This document shows, piece by piece, positions 35,447 to 44,806 of a stretch of DNA of 64,000 nucleotides. This stretch comes from a virus: the IMG/VR virus record IMGVR_UViG_3300020477_000990, positions 248,001-312,000 of that record. One strand, written 5' to 3'. Made by a program: the position numbers and the translations under genes. Each line of letters starts with the position of its first letter. The stretch's first letter is position 1. The notes below the pieces were generated by a model. That model worked only from the letters and a program-made list of their open reading frames with translations. It had not been told where the DNA came from and searched no databases.

Positions 35447-36442
35447 ATGTTTAGATTTTTTACCACCAGAAAATGGTTACTATGGGCCTGGCTAGGTTCA
35501 GCAATTATTTTAGGATCACTTTGGGTTCAAGTAAAAATTGATGTTAAAATAAATGAATGGTTTGGTGTGTTTTATGATATGATTCAAAAAGCACTTGCAA
35601 CACCAAATGCAATTACACTACAAGAATATTTTGCAAGTTTATTATCATTTATAACACTTGCAGGTATGTATGTTGGATTATATGTTTTAATAAGTTATTT
35701 TACAGCTCACTTTTTATTTAGGTGGCGTACTGCTATGGTTGAATGGTACCATAGTGTTTATGATAAAGCACGTTCTATAGAAGGTGCATCACAAAGGGTT
35801 CAAGAAGATACAATTAAGTTTTCACGTATTATGGAAGGACTTGGTACAAGTTTAATTGAATCAGTTATGATTTTAATTCAATTTATTCCTATACTATTTG
35901 GGTTATCACTTGGTATTCCAATATTCTTTTTTGGTGATTGGCAATATGGTTTAATTACTGGTGCATTGATTTGGACATTAGGTGGTACTGTATTTTTAAT
36001 TGGGCTAGGTTGGATATTGAGACTAGTTGGTGTTGAATATGATTTACAAAAACAAGAAGCGGCTTATAGAAAAATTCTTGTAATTGCTGAAGATGATGGA
36101 AATGTAAGACCGAAAAAAATTGAAGAATTCTTTGATGATGTTCGTAAAATACATTTTAAAAGTTATCTGCGTTATCTATATTTTAATATTGGACGTATGG
36201 CGTACTTACAAGCGAATGTATTATCAGCTTATGTATTTTTAGCACCAGCCATTGTAGCAGGTGTTGTTACACTTGGTGTAATGCAACAAATTATAAGGGC
36301 ATTTGGAAGAGTTGAAGGTTCAATGCAGTATCTTTTAAAAGCATGGCCAACAATCATTGAGTTAGCAAGTGTTTATAAACGTTTAAGAGAATTTGAAGCT
36401 AAATTACCTAAAGAAAAAGATGATACACAACGAGTACATTAA
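35447..36442 (+). CDS. SbmA/BacA-like peptide transporter
   Basis: A 331-residue protein with about seven hydrophobic helices. Family landmarks: NEWFGVFYDMIQKAL, FRWRTAMVEWYH (about residues 90-101), EGASQRVQEDT (about 111-121), EAAYRK and YLYFNIGRMAYLQ, all close to E. coli SbmA as I recall it, but lacking the first 70 or so residues. SbmA/BacA proteins are proton-driven importers of peptides (microcins, Pro-rich antimicrobial peptides, bleomycin) in the inner membrane. A phage copy is surprising. Confidence 0.88.
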   Translation: MFRFFTTRKWLLWAWLGSAIILGSLWVQVKIDVKINEWFGVFYDMIQKALATPNAITLQEYFASLLSFITLAGMYVGLYVLISYFTAHFLFRWRTAMVEWYHSVYDKARSIEGASQRVQEDTIKFSRIMEGLGTSLIESVMILIQFIPILFGLSLGIPIFFFGDWQYGLITGALIWTLGGTVFLIGLGWILRLVGVEYDLQKQEAAYRKILVIAEDDGNVRPKKIEEFFDDVRKIHFKSYLRYLYFNIGRMAYLQANVLSAYVFLAPAIVAGVVTLGVMQQIIRAFGRVEGSMQYLLKAWPTIIELASVYKRLREFEAKLPKEKDDTQRVH

Positions 36443-36971
36443 AGAAATTAGTACAAGTATTGATGATAGTTATAGATTAAAGTTAGTTAACTATGCTACC
36501 GAATTAGTATATCATGAAGGTATATCGTCGACATATACGGCAATACATTTTAGTCAAGAATTAGATATTAATAATGAATTATTAAAACCAATAGTTGAAG
36601 ATTTTAAAAAAGCAGTTCCTGATGCATATAACTTAAATATTAGGTTTTTTAAATTTCCACCTTTTGGGTCACAGTTCCCTCATTCAGATTTTAGTATTGC
36701 TACATCAGAAAATGGAAGATCATTTTTAGTACCACTATATCCTGATCCATCTTCAGATTTATATGCTCCATTATTATTTTGGGGTGATGATATTAAAAAA
36801 GTACCATATGATTGGTATAATGAAAGTAAAGCAAAATATGTAGTTCCTAAAATTAAAAATGGATATATAGTTAATATTCATAAAATTCATAGTGTAATGA
36901 ATCATATACCACTACATAGATATAATTTACAAATAAGATTTAATACTAACAATAAGGATATTTTAATATAA
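36420..36971 (+). CDS. 2OG-Fe(II) oxygenase-like protein
   Basis: A 183-residue protein; I start at ATG 36420, which overlaps the SbmA-like gene by 23 bases. An HSD motif (FPHSDFSIA), a NIHKIHSVMNH segment and RYNLQIRF near the end are arranged like the H-x-D...H...R metal and co-substrate sites of 2-oxoglutarate/iron oxygenases. Substrate unknown. Tandem domains of similar type are at 48763-51357. Confidence 0.5.
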   Translation: MIHNEYIKEISTSIDDSYRLKLVNYATELVYHEGISSTYTAIHFSQELDINNELLKPIVEDFKKAVPDAYNLNIRFFKFPPFGSQFPHSDFSIATSENGRSFLVPLYPDPSSDLYAPLLFWGDDIKKVPYDWYNESKAKYVVPKIKNGYIVNIHKIHSVMNHIPLHRYNLQIRFNTNNKDILI

Positions 36972-37300
36972 TGGAAAATGAAATAGATAAACCAAAATTA
37001 ACAATATATGCTAAAATTGTTGAAAACTTAAAACAGGTTTATGATCCTGAAATTTCAGTCAATATATATGATTTAGGATTAATATATAATATTGATTTAG
37101 AAAGTTTGCCAAAAGCGACAATAACACATACTCTTACAAGTGCATTTTGTCCAGCGGCAGACCAAATTGTGGCCGATATAAAAGGTGCGGCTGAAACTGT
37201 AGAAGGAGTAGATGCAGTTGAAGTCATTACAACATTTGATCCACCTTTTGGTCCAGATAAAATGTCAGAAGAGGTAAAATTAGCTCTTGGCATTTTCTAA
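36971..37300 (+). CDS. SufT/MIP18 (DUF59) Fe-S assembly-like protein
   Basis: A 109-residue protein. VYDPEISVNIYDLGLIYNI (about residues 18-36) and a TSAFCPAAD segment (about 56-64) with DPPFGP near the end fit the MIP18/PaaD/SufT family, which helps mature iron-sulfur proteins. It begins on the last base of the previous stop. With eight radical SAM loci and a ferredoxin in the window, Fe-S supply is a natural job. Confidence 0.8.
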   Translation: MENEIDKPKLTIYAKIVENLKQVYDPEISVNIYDLGLIYNIDLESLPKATITHTLTSAFCPAADQIVADIKGAAETVEGVDAVEVITTFDPPFGPDKMSEEVKLALGIF

Positions 37301-37315
37301 TAAGTATAGTATAAT
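37287..37315 (+). promoter_or_regulatory. Sigma-70-type promoter inside the SufT-like 3' end
   Basis: TTGGCA (37287-37292), 17-base spacer, TATAAT (37310-37315), then a GAAGGA site before ATG 37336. Confidence 0.65.
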
Positions 37316-37335
37316 ATAGAGAAGGATTTAAAAAA

Positions 37336-37554
37336 ATGGATATTTCAAAAGGTTTATATAAAGCATTAGAAATAAAATATATGGCTGAAATTGAAGATGC
37401 AAAAGTGCGTTTAGTAATATATTTTGAAAAATCAGTTGCTATTGGAGAACATCCACAGCATACTGAAGAAATGGATAAGTTATTATCACAAATATCTGGT
37501 GCTGAAGATAATTTAGAATCGTTAAAAAAATATTTCAATACTTATGACAATTAA
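37336..37554 (+). CDS. Small hypothetical protein
   Basis: A 72-residue helical protein, probably a two-helix bundle, of a type I associate with T4-like marine phages. Own promoter and ribosome binding site. Overlaps the ALDH start by 11 bases, so translation of the two is coupled. Function unknown. Confidence 0.5.
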   Translation: MDISKGLYKALEIKYMAEIEDAKVRLVIYFEKSVAIGEHPQHTEEMDKLLSQISGAEDNLESLKKYFNTYDN

Positions 37555-39034
37555 AGAATTATTAGACGAAATAGGTGTAGATCAAAATTTATATACAGTA
37601 CCAAATGGAGTACCTGTAATATCTCCAATTGATGCTAAAGAAATAGCTAAAGTAAAGCATACAACTCGACAAGAGTACGAAGCAAAATTATTAAATGTTA
37701 AACAAGCACAAATTGATTGGCGAACAGTACCAGCACCACAACGTGGTGAATTAATAAGATTATTTGGCGAAGAGCTTCGCAAATATAAAAACGAACTTGG
37801 TAGATTAGTTACTATTGAAAATGGTAAAATATTTCAAGAAGGTTTAGGTGAAGTTCAAGAAATGATAGACATCTGCGATTTTGCAGTTGGGTTATCAAGA
37901 CAATTATACGGGTTGACAATGCCAAGTGAAAGACCAGGTCACCGTATGCAAGAGATGTGGAATCCTTTAGGGGTGGTAGGAGTTGTTACAGCATTTAACT
38001 TTCCTGTAGCAGTATGGAGTTGGAACTTTGCACTTGCAACAGTATGTGGTAATGCAACACTTTGGAAACCATCACCTAAAACACCTCTAGTATCTTTTGC
38101 CTGTGAAGCAATATTTAAAAAAGCAGTTGAACGTTCAGGAATACCCCAAGCAAAAAGTATTTTAGAACTTGTAATTGGGGCTAATGAATCATCTGAATGG
38201 ATTGCTAATGATAAACTTATTAATTTAGTTTCATTAACAGGATCAACAGCAATGGGACAAGCATTAGGTAAAAATGTTACAGAAAGATTTGGTAGAGTAT
38301 TAATGGAACTTGGTGGTAATAATGCAATGATAGTTACACCAAATGCAGATATGAAATTAGCAATAAGAGCCATATTGTTTAGTGCTGTAGGTACAGCAGG
38401 ACAAAGATGTACAACTTTACGTAGAGTTATTGCACATAGATCAATTTATGAACAATTAGCAAAATACTTAAAAAAATATTATGCAAAAATTACAATTGGT
38501 AATCCATTAGATGAAGGTGTACTAGTTGGTCCTTTAGTAAGTGAACAAGCATATGATAGTATGAAAGCTACAATAGATGAGTGTGAAAAATTAGGCGAAG
38601 TAACAGGTGGAACAAGATTAGATATGCCTGGAGTATATGTAAAACCAGCAATAGTAGAATTACAAAAAGCAGAAGAAATTACAAAAACAGAAACGTTTGC
38701 ACCTTTATTATATATTATACCATATGATGAATTAGCAGAAGCAATAGCAATTAATAATAATGTACCACAAGGTTTAAGTAGTTGTATCTTTACAAAAGAT
38801 TTACAAGAAGCTGAATTGTTTATTGGAGCAAATGGATCTGATTGTGGTCTTGTAAATGTTAATATTGGCCCTAGTGGGGCTGAAATTGGCGGCGCCTTTG
38901 GTGGAGAAAAACATACAGGTGGCGGAAGAGAAAGTGGTTCAGATGCATGGAAACAATATATGCGTAGAAGCACGGTAACGGTAAACTACTCAACAGACTT
39001 GCCATTGGCACAAGGAGTTGAATTTAATGTCTAA
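37544..39034 (+). CDS. Aldehyde dehydrogenase, ALDH7 (antiquitin)-like
   Basis: A 496-residue NAD(P)+-dependent enzyme. [11 protein letters not shown] and WKPSPKTPL bind the cofactor, SLTGST and MELGGNN hold the general-base Glu, and GQRCTTLRR carries the catalytic Cys at about residue 289. The ELGGNN/GQRCTT wording is typical of ALDH7, which oxidises alpha-aminoadipate semialdehyde in lysine breakdown. Its role in infection is unclear: detoxification, NADH supply, or lysine/pipecolate metabolism. Full length. Confidence 0.92.
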   Translation: MTIKELLDEIGVDQNLYTVPNGVPVISPIDAKEIAKVKHTTRQEYEAKLLNVKQAQIDWRTVPAPQRGELIRLFGEELRKYKNELGRLVTIENGKIFQEGLGEVQEMIDICDFAVGLSRQLYGLTMPSERPGHRMQEMWNPLGVVGVVTAFNFPVAVWSWNFALATVCGNATLWKPSPKTPLVSFACEAIFKKAVERSGIPQAKSILELVIGANESSEWIANDKLINLVSLTGSTAMGQALGKNVTERFGRVLMELGGNNAMIVTPNADMKLAIRAILFSAVGTAGQRCTTLRRVIAHRSIYEQLAKYLKKYYAKITIGNPLDEGVLVGPLVSEQAYDSMKATIDECEKLGEVTGGTRLDMPGVYVKPAIVELQKAEEITKTETFAPLLYIIPYDELAEAIAINNNVPQGLSSCIFTKDLQEAELFIGANGSDCGLVNVNIGPSGAEIGGAFGGEKHTGGGRESGSDAWKQYMRRSTVTVNYSTDLPLAQGVEFNV

Positions 39035-39044
39035 GGAGATGAAT

Positions 39045-39629
39045 ATGAATTTAGTACCAATGGTTGTTGAACAATCATCAAGAGGTGAAAGAAGTTATGA
39101 TATTTTTTCACGTTTATTAAAAGAGAGAATTATTTTTATAACAGGACCAATTAACGATACTGTAGCAAGTTTAGTTTGTGCCCAGTTATTATTTTTAGAA
39201 TCCGAGTCATCAGAAAAAGATATCTATATGTATATTAATTCACCAGGTGGATCAGTTACATCAGGTTTGGCTATGTATGACACTATGCAATATGTTAAAC
39301 CAGATATTTCAACAGTAAGTATTGGATTATCAGCAAGTGCTGGTTCTTTATTATTAATGGCAGGAACAAAAGGAAAAAGAATTTCGTTACCTCATAGTAA
39401 AATAATGATACACCAACCATCTGCAGGTTTTTCAGGACAAGCTACAGATATAGAAATTCATGCTAAAGATATATTAGACACTAAAAAACGTTTAAATGAA
39501 TTATACGTAAAACATTGTGGTAAAGATCTTAAAACTGTAACTGATGCTATGGAACGTGATAATTTTATGACACCAGAACAAGCATTAGAATTTGGGTTAA
39601 TAGATAAAATCACTGATAAACGTGTTTAG
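39045..39629 (+). CDS. clpP: ClpP protease
   Basis: A 194-residue serine protease. I start at ATG 39045, 6 bases after AAGGAG; ATGs at 39027 and 39039 are alternatives. [13 protein letters not shown] carries the catalytic Ser (about residue 98), MIHQPSAG the His (about 123), and the Asp follows in the handle region. With phage ClpX and ClpS in the same window, a full phage-controlled Clp system is possible. No long propeptide visible. Confidence 0.95.
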   Translation: MNLVPMVVEQSSRGERSYDIFSRLLKERIIFITGPINDTVASLVCAQLLFLESESSEKDIYMYINSPGGSVTSGLAMYDTMQYVKPDISTVSIGLSASAGSLLLMAGTKGKRISLPHSKIMIHQPSAGFSGQATDIEIHAKDILDTKKRLNELYVKHCGKDLKTVTDAMERDNFMTPEQALEFGLIDKITDKRV

Positions 39630-39822
39630 GCTAATTGGTTACGAAGATCCAGAAAAGCACGAAATAATATCTCAAGATGAAACATTAGACAGAACATGGC
39701 TTCCTAGTCATGCAGAAGATATTATTACAGTTACAGATAAGCAATTTGTTTTGGCCAAGTTAAAATATCCAGACGTAGAAATATTAGGTTTTTATTCATA
39801 TCCACTTGATCTTTTGAAATAA
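39622..39822 (+). CDS. Small hypothetical protein
   Basis: A 66-residue protein starting at GTG 39622 that overlaps the clpP 3' end by 8 bases. Mixed alpha/beta, Asp/Glu-rich, ending in a [19 protein letters not shown] stretch. No ATG is available near the start. No family recognised. Confidence 0.45.
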   Translation: MFRLIGYEDPEKHEIISQDETLDRTWLPSHAEDIITVTDKQFVLAKLKYPDVEILGFYSYPLDLLK

Positions 39823-39834
39823 AACAAGTATAAT
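39806..39834 (+). promoter_or_regulatory. Sigma-70-type promoter at a start codon
   Basis: TTGATC (39806-39811), 17-base spacer, TATAAT (39829-39834), 7 bases, then ATG 39842. Predicted leaderless start of the cluster running to 48372. Confidence 0.55.
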
Positions 39835-39841
39835 AAACATT

Positions 39842-40561
39842 ATGGCGTTAGATATATTTCATTTAAGTTACCAAGAGCCTTATGCGGATAAAACTTGGAA
39901 ATCACTTGTAAAAAGGTTTCCTTATGCTAGGCGTGTAAAAGGAATAAAAGGAATTTTTAATGCACACAAACGATGTGCAGAATTGGCTTATACAAAATCT
40001 TTTTATGTGGTTGATGCAGATGCTATATTAGAACCTGATTTTGATTTTAGCTTTAAGCCAAGTAAATGGGATGAACATTGCACTCATGTTTGGCGTTGTA
40101 AAAATCCAATAAATGATTTAGTATATGGTTATGGTGGTGTTAAATTATTTCCTACACAAACTTGTAGATCTGCAAATGAATGGCGAATAGATTTTACAAC
40201 ATCGGTATCAAATAAACCTGGAGAAAAAGGTGCATTTAAGGCAATGCCAACTATTAGTAATGTTACGGCATTTAATACAGATCCTTTTAATACATTTAAA
40301 TCAGCATTTAGAGAATGTACAAAACTAGCGGCAAAGGTAATTGACAAACAAAAAGATCATGAAACCGAGCAAAGATTAAATGTTTGGTGTAGTGTAGGTT
40401 CAGATAAAGGGTTTGGTGAATATGCAATTGCCGGTGCTATTGCCGGTAGAGAATATGGTGAAGCAAATAAAAATAATATGGAGGCATTAAGTAAAATAAA
40501 TGACTTTGGCTGGCTTGAGCAACAGTTCAACAAAATCCAAATCTCATCTAGAAGTACATGA
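39842..40561 (+). CDS. Glycosyltransferase-like protein
   Basis: A 239-residue protein. SFYVVDADAILEPDF (about residues 52-66) resembles a DxD sugar-nucleotide site in a GT-A fold, and VTAFNTDPFNTFKSAFRE lies further on. No transmembrane segment. Overlaps the next gene by 62 bases in another frame, a long overlap even here. It could act with the downstream methyltransferase-like and radical SAM proteins. Confidence 0.6.
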   Translation: MALDIFHLSYQEPYADKTWKSLVKRFPYARRVKGIKGIFNAHKRCAELAYTKSFYVVDADAILEPDFDFSFKPSKWDEHCTHVWRCKNPINDLVYGYGGVKLFPTQTCRSANEWRIDFTTSVSNKPGEKGAFKAMPTISNVTAFNTDPFNTFKSAFRECTKLAAKVIDKQKDHETEQRLNVWCSVGSDKGFGEYAIAGAIAGREYGEANKNNMEALSKINDFGWLEQQFNKIQISSRST

Positions 40562-41399
40562 GTTATTAGATAGATTTGAATTATTGTATGATGATGTAAG
40601 TGAATTAAAAGATCTTAGACGTGCTATTCTTGACAAAGATTTATCTAGCATATTTCGTTTAAGTAAGAATTATGACGGATATTTAATTGATGAACTCCGT
40701 AAATCAGTTTTAGAAGAAAATCAATATTCTATACTTAGGTTATTAAAAATTTATGTAAAGAACAAATCGTTAACAACACTAACAAAAACGATTAAAAATT
40801 TTCCTAAAAGTAATATTAAAGATGCATATTCTAGAGGGCAGTTACACAGTAAAAAATGGTTAGTATCTGAAGTTGAAAAAATAGGAATGCATTTAGGTAC
40901 AGTATTTTTGTGTGCTGGCTGGTATGGAACGTTAGCAACAATGCTTTTTGAATCTGAAAAAATACATTTAGATAAAATAAGAAGTTTTGATATTGATCCT
41001 ACGTGTTGGCAAATTGCAGAGTCAATTAATAAACCTTGGGTTATGACTGAATGGAAATTTAAAGCAACTACACAAGACATACATAGTATTAATTTTAACG
41101 AGTATACGTACAAAACATTAAGATCAGATAAAACAGAAAGAGAATTATTTGATAAGCCAAATACAGTTATTAATACAAGTTGTGAACATATTGAAAATTG
41201 GCAAGAATGGTGGAATAAAATTCCTAATGGAAAATTATGTATTTTACAATCAAATGATTATTTTGAATTACCTGAACATATTAATTGTGTTAAAGATGTT
41301 AGCAATTTTAAATCTATAGCACCAATGGCAACTTACCTTTACACTGGCGAATTAATGTTAGGCAAATATACGAGGTATATGCTTATAGGTATTAAGTAA
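40500..41399 (+). CDS. Class I methyltransferase-like protein
   Basis: A 299-residue protein with a helical N-terminal half and a Rossmann-like C-terminal half: GTVFLCAGWYGTLATML (about residues 136-152) as motif I, SFDIDPTCW (about 165-173) as the acidic loop for SAM ribose, and NTSCEHIENW (about 224-233) as the catalytic-side motif. Similar proteins are common in marine phages. Methyl acceptor unknown. The last base is shared with the next start. Confidence 0.6.
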   Translation: MTLAGLSNSSTKSKSHLEVHELLDRFELLYDDVSELKDLRRAILDKDLSSIFRLSKNYDGYLIDELRKSVLEENQYSILRLLKIYVKNKSLTTLTKTIKNFPKSNIKDAYSRGQLHSKKWLVSEVEKIGMHLGTVFLCAGWYGTLATMLFESEKIHLDKIRSFDIDPTCWQIAESINKPWVMTEWKFKATTQDIHSINFNEYTYKTLRSDKTERELFDKPNTVINTSCEHIENWQEWWNKIPNGKLCILQSNDYFELPEHINCVKDVSNFKSIAPMATYLYTGELMLGKYTRYMLIGIK

Positions 41400-41656
41400 T
41401 GCCAAAGTATGTATATAGATTAAAGTCTAAAGATCAACCAGTTCTTTTTCGTGAAACAGGAAAGTTCATGGAGATTCCAATGGTAGAAGACGAATTAGAA
41501 GTAGTACATCAAATTGAAGAATGGATAAAAGAAAATTGTTCTCAGTCTGCAAGTATAGAATCCTTTGATAATTATGATTATACAGGTAAGGACAAAATTA
41601 CCATTTACTTTAAAAGTAAAGAAGATTTGCTACTTTTTAAGCTCAAGTTTGAGTAG
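41399..41656 (+). CDS. Small hypothetical protein before a radical SAM gene
   Basis: An 85-residue alpha/beta protein (YVYRLKSKDQPVLFRE start, strand-rich C-terminus) with no recognised family. Starts on the last base of the methyltransferase-like gene and ends 11 bases before the SPASM radical SAM gene. Could be a partner protein; it does not look like a modified-peptide precursor. Confidence 0.5.
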   Translation: MPKYVYRLKSKDQPVLFRETGKFMEIPMVEDELEVVHQIEEWIKENCSQSASIESFDNYDYTGKDKITIYFKSKEDLLLFKLKFE

Positions 41657-41667
41657 TAAATACATAT

Positions 41668-42777
41668 ATGTACAGATATGAAGATATACGAACAGTACAT
41701 TTAGAAATCACAGCGAAATGTCAGGCCGCTTGTTTGCAATGTGATAGAAATGTTAATGGTGGTGAAATAAATCCAAATATTTCACTTGATGAGTTATCTC
41801 TTGAAGATTGCAAAAAAATATTTCCACCTGAATTTGTAAAACAATTAGATAGTTTGTTTATGTGTGGTAATTTAGGTGACCCAGTTATTGCACAAGATTC
41901 ACTTGAAGTAATGGAATATTTACGTAGTCAAAATTCTAATATTTGGTTAAGCATGAATACAAATGCCGGCGCCAAAAAATCAGAGTGGTGGAAAGATTTA
42001 GCAAAAATACTTGGTAAGCAAGGCCATGTAATTTTTAGTTTTGATGGATTAAAAGATACTAATCATTTATATAGGCAAAATGTTAATTGGGATATATGTA
42101 TGGATTCGGCACAGGCGTTTATTGATGCAGGTGGTAGAGCAAGATGGGATTATTTAATATTTGGACATAATCAGCATCAAGTTGAAGATGCAAAAGCATT
42201 ATCAGAACGTATGGGATTTGAAAAATTTATGAGTAAAAAAACTGGTAGATTTTTTAGTAATGTAAAAGCAAAAGGAAAAGAAGAACATCAAGGTGTAAAT
42301 CGTAAAGGTAAACAAACACAAAAACTTACAAAGCCAGATGAAAAATATGTAAACAAAGCTCTTAAGAAAGAAGATTTACTTATAGAAAAATATGGATCTA
42401 TGAATAATTATTATGATAAAGCACATATTAATTGTAAAGTATTAAAAGATATGAATGTATATGTAAGTGCATCAGGACATTTGATGCCTTGTTGTTGGGT
42501 AGCAGGACAAATGTACAAGTGGTGGGAGAAGCCAGGAGAAAATCAAATTTATAGATTTATAGAGCAAGTAGGTGGACTTGATGAGCTATCAGTTTTACAA
42601 CATGGTTTTAAAAAAGTTTTAGAAGGAGACTTTTTTAATAATATAAAAGCAAGTTGGAAAAAAACTTCTTGTAATGGCGGCGATGGAAAATTAAAAGTAT
42701 GTTCTGTTAAATGTGGTACAGAGTTTGATCCATTTGGTGCACAATTTGAAGATAACTTCGTTACAACAGCAAGGTAA
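41668..42777 (+). CDS. Radical SAM protein with C-terminal SPASM/twitch-type domain (paralog 4)
   Basis: A 369-residue paralog. CQAACLQC (about residues 18-25) is the CxxxCxxC site, MCGNLGDPVI and TNHLYRQNV follow, and the C-terminus has INCKVLKD, MPCCWV, a TSCNG Cys and CSVKC. It carries a longer basic insert (about residues 190-230) than the others and is the most divergent intact copy. It opens the run of radical SAM genes to 48372. TAAATA ends 5 bases before its ATG. Confidence 0.83.
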   Translation: MYRYEDIRTVHLEITAKCQAACLQCDRNVNGGEINPNISLDELSLEDCKKIFPPEFVKQLDSLFMCGNLGDPVIAQDSLEVMEYLRSQNSNIWLSMNTNAGAKKSEWWKDLAKILGKQGHVIFSFDGLKDTNHLYRQNVNWDICMDSAQAFIDAGGRARWDYLIFGHNQHQVEDAKALSERMGFEKFMSKKTGRFFSNVKAKGKEEHQGVNRKGKQTQKLTKPDEKYVNKALKKEDLLIEKYGSMNNYYDKAHINCKVLKDMNVYVSASGHLMPCCWVAGQMYKWWEKPGENQIYRFIEQVGGLDELSVLQHGFKKVLEGDFFNNIKASWKKTSCNGGDGKLKVCSVKCGTEFDPFGAQFEDNFVTTAR

Positions 42778-42786
42778 ATATATAAA

Positions 42787-44256
42787 ATGAGCAATAATAA
42801 ACTACCATCAAAAACGTTTTGTGCGTTACCGTGGATGCATTTATCAACTAGACCAGATGGAAATATGCGAGTATGTTGTACAGCTAACGCAAGTTCAGTA
42901 GGTGCAACTAATGATAAAAAGCATGGTGGACAAGTTGGTATTCTAAAAAAAGATAATGGTGTTCCTGCAAACTTAAATAATTCAGATTTAATGTCATCGT
43001 GGAATAATGATTATATGAAGAACGTTCGTTTACAAATGTTAAACGGAGAAAAACCACCAGCTTGTTTAAAATGTTTTAAAGAAGAAGATGCAGGTCATAA
43101 TTCAAAACGTATGTGGGAAACTGAATATTGGATGAATAGATATTCTTTAGAAGATATGATTGGTGAAACAAAAGAAGACGGTTCTATTCCACCTAAAATT
43201 AGATATATTGATTTGCGTATGGGATCTAAATGTAATTTAAAATGTATTATGTGTAGTCCACATGATTCTTCATTATGGGTCAAAGATTGGTTAGACGTAT
43301 ATCCTACAATTAAAAATCCACAGCTAAAGCAAACAATGGGTTGGGATAATAAAGGTAAAGTACATGGCGCTGGTTATAACTGGCATAAAAATAACGAAGT
43401 ATTTTGGAAGCAGTTATATGAGCAAATACCTCATATGTATCAATTATATTTTGCAGGCGGTGAGTCTACAATTATAGAAGAACATTATACATTATTAGAA
43501 GAAGTTATTAGAAGAGGATATGCTCCTAAAATAGAATTACGTTATAATTCAAATGGTGTTGAAATGCCAGATAGATTATTTGAATTATGGAGTCATTTTA
43601 AAAGAGTGCGTTTTCATTATAGTGTAGATTCAATTGAAGAAATGAATCGTTATATACGTTTTCCTGCAGATTGGGATAATACAGTTAAACAATTTCATTT
43701 GTTAGATAATACAGAAGATAAAGTAGAAGTAACAATTGCCTGTGCAGTACAGGCTTTGAATATACATTATATTCCAGATTTTATTAAATGGAAATGGAAA
43801 CAAAATTTTAAAAAAATAAATGTATGGCCATTTGGAGCAGGTATGTTAAATTATCACTTTGTATATTGGCCTGGGCAATTAAATGTAAAAGCATTGCCAC
43901 AATGGATGAAAAATAAAACAAAAGAAAAATATGAAGCATTTTATCCTTGGTTATTAGAAAATTGGAAACTATCCGGTGCACCAAGTAAAGAAGCATTTAT
44001 GGAAGCAAGTTACGGTATTAAAAGATTAAAAGGAATGATTCAATTTATGATGTCAGAAGATTGGTCAAGACGTATGCCAGAATTTAGAGAATATATTACA
44101 AAATTTGATAAGCAACGTGGCACAGATTTTGCTAAAACTTTTCCGGATATGGCTGATATGTTAGATGAGTCATTAGATTATAGTGTTAAACCAATAACCG
44201 GTGAAAGTATTGATGAAAAAACAGAGAAGGAATTAGAAGATGGCGGAACAATCTGA
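42787..44256 (+). CDS. N-terminal-twitch radical SAM protein A
   Basis: A 489-residue protein of the 'twitch domain-containing radical SAM' type. An N-terminal cluster domain comes first (FCALPWMHL, RVCCTA, CLKCFKEED; residues 10-100), then the radical SAM core with SKCNLKCIMC (about 146-155) and FAGGESTI. The C-terminal 150 residues are Trp-rich and helical. Enzymes of this layout are seen in marine phages and bacteria, but their substrates are unknown to me. TAAATA ends 6 bases before the ATG, and the 3' end overlaps the next gene by 17 bases. Confidence 0.83.
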   Translation: MSNNKLPSKTFCALPWMHLSTRPDGNMRVCCTANASSVGATNDKKHGGQVGILKKDNGVPANLNNSDLMSSWNNDYMKNVRLQMLNGEKPPACLKCFKEEDAGHNSKRMWETEYWMNRYSLEDMIGETKEDGSIPPKIRYIDLRMGSKCNLKCIMCSPHDSSLWVKDWLDVYPTIKNPQLKQTMGWDNKGKVHGAGYNWHKNNEVFWKQLYEQIPHMYQLYFAGGESTIIEEHYTLLEEVIRRGYAPKIELRYNSNGVEMPDRLFELWSHFKRVRFHYSVDSIEEMNRYIRFPADWDNTVKQFHLLDNTEDKVEVTIACAVQALNIHYIPDFIKWKWKQNFKKINVWPFGAGMLNYHFVYWPGQLNVKALPQWMKNKTKEKYEAFYPWLLENWKLSGAPSKEAFMEASYGIKRLKGMIQFMMSEDWSRRMPEFREYITKFDKQRGTDFAKTFPDMADMLDESLDYSVKPITGESIDEKTEKELEDGGTI

Positions 44257-44806
44257 TTTACATAAAAAGTGGGAAGAAATGAAAGACCACGTTACAAAGC
44301 CACGTAAAGAGTTAGATGGTATGGCTATTTGTCCATTTGCTAAAATGGGATTCAAACGTAATGAAGTTGAAGTTAAATGGGTTAAAAAAGATATGTTTAA
44401 AATTGCCAATGAAGCAATTGAAAATTATCCTGAAGAAAAACAGTTAGTATTATGTATTGGAGATCCAAAAGATTATTCATTAGAAGAATTAGAAAAATGG
44501 GAAAATGAAAACCAAGCAAAAGCAGTTGCAAATGATTTATACATTTATACATCTTATAAGTCAGAAGAAAAACAAGGATCAGTAGGAGTTGAAAAAAATA
44601 CAGATAAACTTATTCCTGGATTAGGTTCTGGTAATAAAGGTTTAGCAATCATACAAATACAAGGGTTAAGTGATTTAAATGAAAAATCTGAATGGGTACA
44701 TAGAAATACAAAGTATTATGATAAATGGAATAAAAAATATTATGATGCTATTGTAAAAAGAAGATATAAAGATAGTAACTATGATAGTGAGGAGTTTGAA
44801 AAATAA
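44240..44806 (+). CDS. Unknown protein within the radical SAM / amidinotransferase operon
   Basis: A 188-residue soluble protein. An MAICPFAK segment near residue 28 and LVLCIGDPKDYS near 72 give two isolated cysteines; the rest is Lys/Glu-rich, with a Gly-rich loop (LIPGLGSGNKG) around residue 130. No family recognised. It overlaps both neighbours, so its product is probably part of the same pathway as the amidinotransferase. Confidence 0.55.
   Translation: MAEQSDLHKKWEEMKDHVTKPRKELDGMAICPFAKMGFKRNEVEVKWVKKDMFKIANEAIENYPEEKQLVLCIGDPKDYSLEELEKWENENQAKAVANDLYIYTSYKSEEKQGSVGVEKNTDKLIPGLGSGNKGLAIIQIQGLSDLNEKSEWVHRNTKYYDKWNKKYYDAIVKRRYKDSNYDSEEFEK

Noticed and set aside
41399-41656. Precursor peptide for the adjacent radical SAM enzyme
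   Set aside because: No leader/core layout, no Gly-Gly or Cys-rich core, and the sequence looks like a folded small domain.
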